25,787 bases of DNA from Chloroflexi bacterium UBA6077. Lineage in GTDB: Bacteria; Chloroflexota; UBA6077. The stretch spans positions 43,904 through 69,690 of the forward strand of contig DIXP01000060.1 in assembly GCA_002436065.1 (NCBI GenBank), written 5' to 3'. Both the position numbers and the translations under genes were made by a program. Positions 21,916 to 25,787 of the stretch are shown here, one piece after another. The notes under the pieces are model-generated. The model was not told where the DNA came from. It ran no database searches and worked only from the letters and a program-made list of their open reading frames with translations. The first letter of the stretch is position 1; every line of letters starts with the position of its first letter.

Positions 21916-23058
21916 ATGAAGCGTCGTTTGGCCTCTCCGATAGTCCTCATCGTAGCTTTGAGTGCGTTGACTTTCGGGTGCGCTCAGTCAACGCCCGCGA
22001 CACCCACACCTGCCCCAGCACCCGCGACCTCCAAGCCTGCTGCGGCGCCCACTGGGGCTCCTAGCCCAGCCGCCAAGGCAACCGAACCGGCCAAAGCTCC
22101 GACATCCGCCGCAGCACCCGCAGCCGCTCCCGCGAAGAAGTACGACTTCACCCAAGGCGGCGGAGGGGCCATTACCTACATCGTGCCCTTCCCCGCGGGC
22201 GGTGGCAACGACATCGTTGCTCGGCTCTTGACCCCCTACATGGAGAAGGAACTCAAGGTTCCGGTTCAGGTCGTCAACAGGGGGGGTGGAGACACGCAGG
22301 TGGCGTCAACGGAGCTGGTAAGGGCCAAGACGGATGGTCGCACCATCGGGACCATCGACATACTGGCCTGCATCGGTACCTATCTACAGCCTGACCGACA
22401 GGCGATCTACACCCGCAGTAGCTTCCAGCCCATACGGATGCTGAACAAGCTTCAAGCCACCTGGCTCGTGAAGGCGGACAGCCCGTACAAGAGTGTGAAG
22501 GACCTCGTCGACGCGGCTAAGGCCAAACCCGGGACCATCAAGGTCGGGGACACCGGTTTGATGGGTCCGTACCACTTGGCAAACCTGATGTTCGAGAAGA
22601 CAGCGGGCATCGATCTAACCCTGGTTCACCATGCAGGCGGTGGACCGGCCGTGACCGCGTTGTTAGGCGGTCACGTGGATGCGATTATGATCGGCATCGC
22701 CGGAGCGAACGCATCGCTCAAGGGCGGCGAAACCCGCATCCTGGGGGTCTTGGACAAGGAGCGCTCCGAGTTCTACCCGGACGCCAAGACCTGTGAAGAG
22801 CAGGGATACAAAGCATACATGGTGACCACTTACGCCGTGGCGGGACCTGCAGGGATGCCAAAAGAAATCGCGGACACCCTGGGAGCTTCCATTGATGCGG
22901 CACAGGCCAGCGCGGATTTCGTGAAGAAAGCCAACGAGTCGAGCCTTACGATTACCCCCGGCATAGGGGCGGCCGGGGTCGAGACCGTATGGGCGGAGGA
23001 GGAAAAGTCGGTGAAAGAGATGCTGGAACTGGCCAAAGCAGAGCCCCCAACCAAGTAG
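21916..23058 (+). CDS. TctC/Bug-type substrate-binding lipoprotein, orphan
   Basis: Extracytoplasmic binding protein of the tripartite tricarboxylate transporter family, anchored as a lipoprotein. The signal peptide runs to the lipobox LTFGC with Cys at 22. A 50-residue Ala/Pro/Thr linker follows. The Bug domain starts at ITYIVPFPAGGGNDIVARLL, has a Gly-rich ligand loop, and continues with VKDLVDAAKAKPGTIKVGDTG, LTLVHHAGGGPAVTALLGGHVDA and a C-terminal AGPAGMPKEIADTL. ATG 21916 is preferred to ATG 21913 because aggagg would otherwise be only two bases away. No TctA or TctB gene is in the window, so it may feed a permease elsewhere, act with the TRAP permease, or serve as a sensor. It ends at a strong terminator. 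Confidence 0.9.
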   Translation: MKRRLASPIVLIVALSALTFGCAQSTPATPTPAPAPATSKPAAAPTGAPSPAAKATEPAKAPTSAAAPAAAPAKKYDFTQGGGGAITYIVPFPAGGGNDIVARLLTPYMEKELKVPVQVVNRGGGDTQVASTELVRAKTDGRTIGTIDILACIGTYLQPDRQAIYTRSSFQPIRMLNKLQATWLVKADSPYKSVKDLVDAAKAKPGTIKVGDTGLMGPYHLANLMFEKTAGIDLTLVHHAGGGPAVTALLGGHVDAIMIGIAGANASLKGGETRILGVLDKERSEFYPDAKTCEEQGYKAYMVTTYAVAGPAGMPKEIADTLGASIDAAQASADFVKKANESSLTITPGIGAAGVETVWAEEEKSVKEMLELAKAEPPTK

Positions 23059-23074
23059 CATCTTCTGTGTAAAC

Positions 23075-23113
23075 GCGTCGTCGAGAAAGGCCCAAGACCT
23101 TTCTCGACGACGC
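23075..23113 (+). terminator. 16-bp perfect stem-loop terminator
   Basis: gcgtcgtcgagaaagg (23075-23090), loop cccaaga, cctttctcgacgacgc (23098-23113). It lies 16 bp after the TctC-like stop. No T-run follows, but length and position support a terminator that closes the transport segment. Confidence 0.65.
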
Positions 23114-23185
23114 AAGGCGCATCGTTCCTCACGCGGGTAAGGGTATTGCAGCTGCCCACCTGTCCGGGGGTTGAGGCGGCAGGAG

Positions 23186-23214
23186 TTGGACTCATACGCT
23201 GCCCACGTAAGGAT
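23186..23214 (+). promoter_or_regulatory. Possible promoter of the dehydrogenase genes
   Basis: TTGGAC (23186-23191), 17-bp spacer, AAGGAT (23209-23214). The -10 matches only 3 of 6 positions. It lies after the terminator at 23075-23113 and 27 bp before the ATG, so it is well placed. Confidence 0.35.
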
Positions 23215-23240
23215 GCAGTGGTGTGGATAGGAGGCCAATA

Positions 23241-24011
23241 ATGAGAATGAAGGAAAGCGTAGCCGTGGTCACCGGCGCCGGCCATCCCAGAGGGATGGGC
23301 CGAGCCATCGCGCTTGCCATGGCTCGAGAGGGGGCCAACCTAGTGCTGGCGGACATCAACGAGGCCGGTGCCGCTGCCATCGCCGAGGAGATTCGAGCCC
23401 TGGACCAGCGCGCCCTCGCGGTGCGCACCGATGTGTCACGAGAAGAGCAGGTGAAGGAGATGGTCGACTCGACGCTGCGCGAGTTCGGCCACATCGACGT
23501 CCTGGTCAACAACGCCGGTTTTGGTCAGCATCGGCCGGTGGTAGAACTGACCGTTGAGGAGTGGGACCGGATGTTGGACGTCCATCTCAAGGGCACCTTC
23601 CTGTGCACCAAGGCAGTCCTGCCCAGCATGATGCGCCAGAAGAGGGGCAGCATAGTCTACATCTCGTCCGTAACGGCGGAGCGAGGCGGTGGTCCGTGGA
23701 GCGGCATCCATTACAGCTCTGCCAAGGCTGGGATCATGGGATTTGCCAAGACTGTTGCCCGCCAGTACGCCTCGTATGGAGTCAGGTCGAACGTCGTGGT
23801 GCCTGGATACATCGACACCGACATAACGCGCGATTTCGAAACGCCCGAGCGACGCGCGGAGCGGCTCGAGTCCGTCAGGACTCAGGTGCCACTTGGCCGG
23901 CTCGGTACCCCTCAGGATGTCGCCGAGGCGGTACTGTTCCTCGCTTCCGACAGCGCTGCCTACATTACAGGAGAGGTGCTGGACGTGAATGGTGGCTACC
24001 ACATCGACTGA
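23241..24011 (+). CDS. Short-chain dehydrogenase/reductase (SDR), copy 1
   Basis: NAD(P)-dependent cytoplasmic oxidoreductase, 256 residues. It has the nucleotide-binding glycine motif in slightly extended form (TGAGHPRGMG), VLADIN after beta-2 (Asp suggests NAD preference), DVLVNNAGFG, the catalytic Ser in YISSV, and Y-x3-K in HYSSAKAG. The C-terminal LGRLGTPQDVAEAVLFLASD and ITGEVLDVNGGY are typical of classical SDRs. Start at ATG 23241, six nucleotides after taggagg; the frame upstream to 23223 runs through that site. The next SDR gene follows after 78 bp. It probably oxidises a hydroxy acid or sugar-derived alcohol imported by the neighbouring transporter, but the substrate is not known. 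Confidence 0.9.
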   Translation: MRMKESVAVVTGAGHPRGMGRAIALAMAREGANLVLADINEAGAAAIAEEIRALDQRALAVRTDVSREEQVKEMVDSTLREFGHIDVLVNNAGFGQHRPVVELTVEEWDRMLDVHLKGTFLCTKAVLPSMMRQKRGSIVYISSVTAERGGGPWSGIHYSSAKAGIMGFAKTVARQYASYGVRSNVVVPGYIDTDITRDFETPERRAERLESVRTQVPLGRLGTPQDVAEAVLFLASDSAAYITGEVLDVNGGYHID

Positions 24012-24089
24012 CATGGTGGTCAAGTCCAGGCAACCTCCCGTCGGGGTAAGGTTCACCTTGACGAGCCATGTCACTGAAAGGAGCGGCAA

Positions 24090-24848
24090 GTGAAGCTGGA
24101 GGGCAGGGTGGCCCTAGTGACCGGCGGGGCCCAGGGGATTGGGAGGGCGGTCGCGCTTGCCATGGCGCGTGAGGGCGCCGATGTGGCAATTGCAGATCTG
24201 GACGAGAAGAGAGCGCAGCTAACCCTAGGCGAGTTCGAGCAACTGGGAGTGCTGTGCGCGGCGTTACCCGTGGACGTGTCGGACAGCGCTAGTGTCACCA
24301 GGATGTTCGCGGAATGCGTCACCAGGCTTGGCAAGGTCGATATACTCGTGAACAATGCAGCACTCATGTCGCCCACCCGGGGGTTCGAAATAAGCGACAA
24401 CGAGTGGAGCAGGGTGGTAGATGTGAACCTGAAAGGGGTCTTCCTCTGCTCCAAAGTGGCTTTACCCCCAATGATGGAGCGGGGTTGGGGTAGGGTCATC
24501 AACATGTCGTCGGCATCCGCCTTCAATGGAAGCGGCACCGGAGACCTTGCTTACGCGGCCTCCAAGGGGGGCGTGGTCTCGCTCACCAGGGGGTTTGCCA
24601 GGCTGGCGGCTAGTCGGAGTGTGACTGTCAATGCGATAGCGCCGGGGCCCATCGATACGGAAATCCAAACGCGAACGGGACGCACAACTCAGGAAGAATG
24701 GCGAGCCTTCGGCGCTGCGGCAATCCCTATGGGGAGGATAGGGTCACCGGACGACGTAGCTGGAGCTATCATGTTCCTTGCGTCGGACGATGCCAGCTTC
24801 ATCACAGGGGCAACGATTGCAGTCAGCGGCGGCTCGTTCCTACACTGA
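24090..24848 (+). CDS. Short-chain dehydrogenase/reductase (SDR), copy 2
   Basis: Classical NAD(P)-dependent SDR of 252 residues. The glycine motif is TGGAQGIG, with an Asp after beta-2 (VAIADLD) that favours NAD(H). NNAALM follows, then the Ser of MSSASAF and the catalytic YAASKGG. The C-terminal MGRIGSPDDVAGAIMFLASDD closes the fold. The GTG start at 24090 has aaaggag six nucleotides upstream. It is clearly related to the gene before it but differs in the substrate-loop region (residues about 185-205), so the two likely act on different intermediates. Co-transcribed with the preceding SDR. Confidence 0.9.
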   Translation: MKLEGRVALVTGGAQGIGRAVALAMAREGADVAIADLDEKRAQLTLGEFEQLGVLCAALPVDVSDSASVTRMFAECVTRLGKVDILVNNAALMSPTRGFEISDNEWSRVVDVNLKGVFLCSKVALPPMMERGWGRVINMSSASAFNGSGTGDLAYAASKGGVVSLTRGFARLAASRSVTVNAIAPGPIDTEIQTRTGRTTQEEWRAFGAAAIPMGRIGSPDDVAGAIMFLASDDASFITGATIAVSGGSFLH

Positions 24849-24930
24849 GCGGGCTGACTTGGCTGCGTAGCACTACTCCCGAGGCGAAGAAAGTGAACTC
24901 CACCAGAGTAGCGACGCAGTGCCAGTATCG

Positions 24931-24959
24931 CTCAGGCGAGCCCGACTCGCCCATCTGAG
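24931..24959 (+). terminator. Weak stem-loop between SDR copy 2 and VOC copy 2
   Basis: ggcgag (24935-24940) pairs with ctcgcc (24946-24951), with an outer ctcag/ctgag extension. No T-run. Could be a weak terminator or RNA stabiliser. Confidence 0.3.
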
Positions 24960-25006
24960 CAGAGAAGCTGTCCGCCCCTAGCATATCGAAGGTAAGGAGA
25001 GGCACG

Positions 25007-25519
25007 ATGAGTAAGCCGGTCTTCCATCTCGAGCGGGTAAATCAAGTCGGATTTGTCGTCGCCAACATCGACAAATCTATGGAGACCTACTGGCGGGTTT
25101 TCGGCATCGGCCCGTGGCGCTGCTACACCTTCGGCCCGGACACGGCCTCTGGCATGACCTTTCGTGGCAGGCCGGCGACCTTTAGCATGCGCATCGCGCA
25201 GGCGAGTGTCGGGCAATTGTGCATCGAACTCATCCAGCCACTTGATGGGAATACGGTACACAAGGAGTTCCTGGAGAGGTTCGGCGAAGGGCTCCAACAC
25301 CTTGGGATTTCCCCATCGGACTACGAGACCGCTGTCGAGAAGATACGCGCCGCCGGATACCAGATCATCCAGAGCGCCCAGGGGACGGGACTCACGGGCG
25401 ACGGTGCTCACGTCTACTTCGACACAGTTGGGGAGTTGGGAACCCTGTACGAGGTGAGTTGCCCACCTTCGACCCGACGTACAGACTACTGGTACCCGGC
25501 GCCACCAGAGGGGGCTTGA
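25007..25519 (+). CDS. VOC-family (glyoxalase/epimerase-like) protein, copy 2
   Basis: Same fold and exactly the same length (170 residues) as the protein at 17037-17549. I count 99 identical positions without a gap. The putative metal ligands Q13, E74, H98 and E149 and the WYPAPP ending are all kept. Differences concentrate at residues 5-20 and 101-115, which may line the substrate pocket. The start has aaggagagg just before the ATG. It is the last recognisable gene in the window and follows the two SDR genes. It may be a diverged duplicate acting on a second intermediate of the same pathway. Confidence 0.87.
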   Translation: MSKPVFHLERVNQVGFVVANIDKSMETYWRVFGIGPWRCYTFGPDTASGMTFRGRPATFSMRIAQASVGQLCIELIQPLDGNTVHKEFLERFGEGLQHLGISPSDYETAVEKIRAAGYQIIQSAQGTGLTGDGAHVYFDTVGELGTLYEVSCPPSTRRTDYWYPAPPEGA

Positions 25520-25787
25520 ATGCTTGGTGCGAGTCGGGCCGAAGACCTGACTGCGGAGGGCTCCCACAAAGGATGCCCATGGCCTCCACTGTTCAAGTCC
25601 CAGGCCGAGCCTCTTGCCAAGGCCTCGTTCTAGTTCGGGTAGGGTCAGTGCTAGCACCTCATGCGGTCGTTCTATTCACGGGTCGCGGGTCTCTCGGCCC
25701 CTCCTAAGGTTCGTGCAACGCGTGTGTCCCCCGCACCATGCGGCAGCAACACGATCACACCATTAGTGTCTAACGGATCAAGTTGAT
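25520..25787. other. Right-edge region without a convincing gene
   Basis: No supported coding frame. The short frame at 25459-25707 overlaps the VOC gene and is unlike a protein. No clear promoter or hairpin was found. Confidence 0.4.

Overview
The window looks like a chromosomal segment of a high-GC bacterium, most likely a Chloroflexota member. This is inferred, not shown. The signs are secreted lipoproteins with Ala/Pro/Thr-rich linkers, a class E/F-like sortase, an aldehyde:ferredoxin oxidoreductase, an archaeal-type ATP-dependent DNA ligase, a flotillin/NfeD/PspA membrane module, and tripartite organic-acid uptake genes. I found no rRNA, tRNA, CRISPR array, transposase or phage gene.

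Left part (1-8.4 kb), mixed housekeeping and surface genes. A lipoprotein polysaccharide deacetylase is followed by a 158-bp palindromic element that can fold into a cloverleaf. Next come a tungsten-type aldehyde:ferredoxin oxidoreductase and, convergent to it, a very small lipoprotein that is only a signal peptide plus a low-complexity tail. An ATP-dependent DNA ligase with a RidA-family gene 22 bp downstream runs towards a minus-strand sortase/PhzF pair, the two sides separated by a perfect 28-bp palindrome.

Middle part (8.5-12.7 kb), a membrane-stress or membrane-organisation island. A small helix-turn-helix regulator, a short PspA paralogue lacking the usual N-terminal helix, and an NfeD-like membrane protein with a His/Gly-rich loop are translationally coupled by 4-bp overlaps. 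A flotillin and a full-length PspA follow. The regulator promoter carries several TTGCAA-like hexamers, and a 25-nt motif is shared by the leaders of flotillin and PspA.

Right part (12.8-25.5 kb), a catabolic and transport cluster, all on the plus strand. A LacI-type regulator has a recognisable promoter overlapped by a near-perfect palindrome. It is followed by a DUF6282-like metal hydrolase candidate, a split transketolase pair, a VOC-family protein, a tandem-duplicated ferredoxin-fold protein, a TRAP substrate-binding protein, a fused DctQM permease, a TctC-type binding protein with no TctA/TctB, two short-chain dehydrogenases, and a second VOC protein 58 percent identical to the first. 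The likely job is uptake and breakdown of an organic acid or sugar acid: capture by the binding proteins, import by the TRAP permease, oxidation by the dehydrogenases, rearrangement by the VOC enzymes and C2 transfer by the transketolase pair. The substrate cannot be read from the sequence. This cluster and the flotillin/PspA island are the best candidates for undescribed systems.
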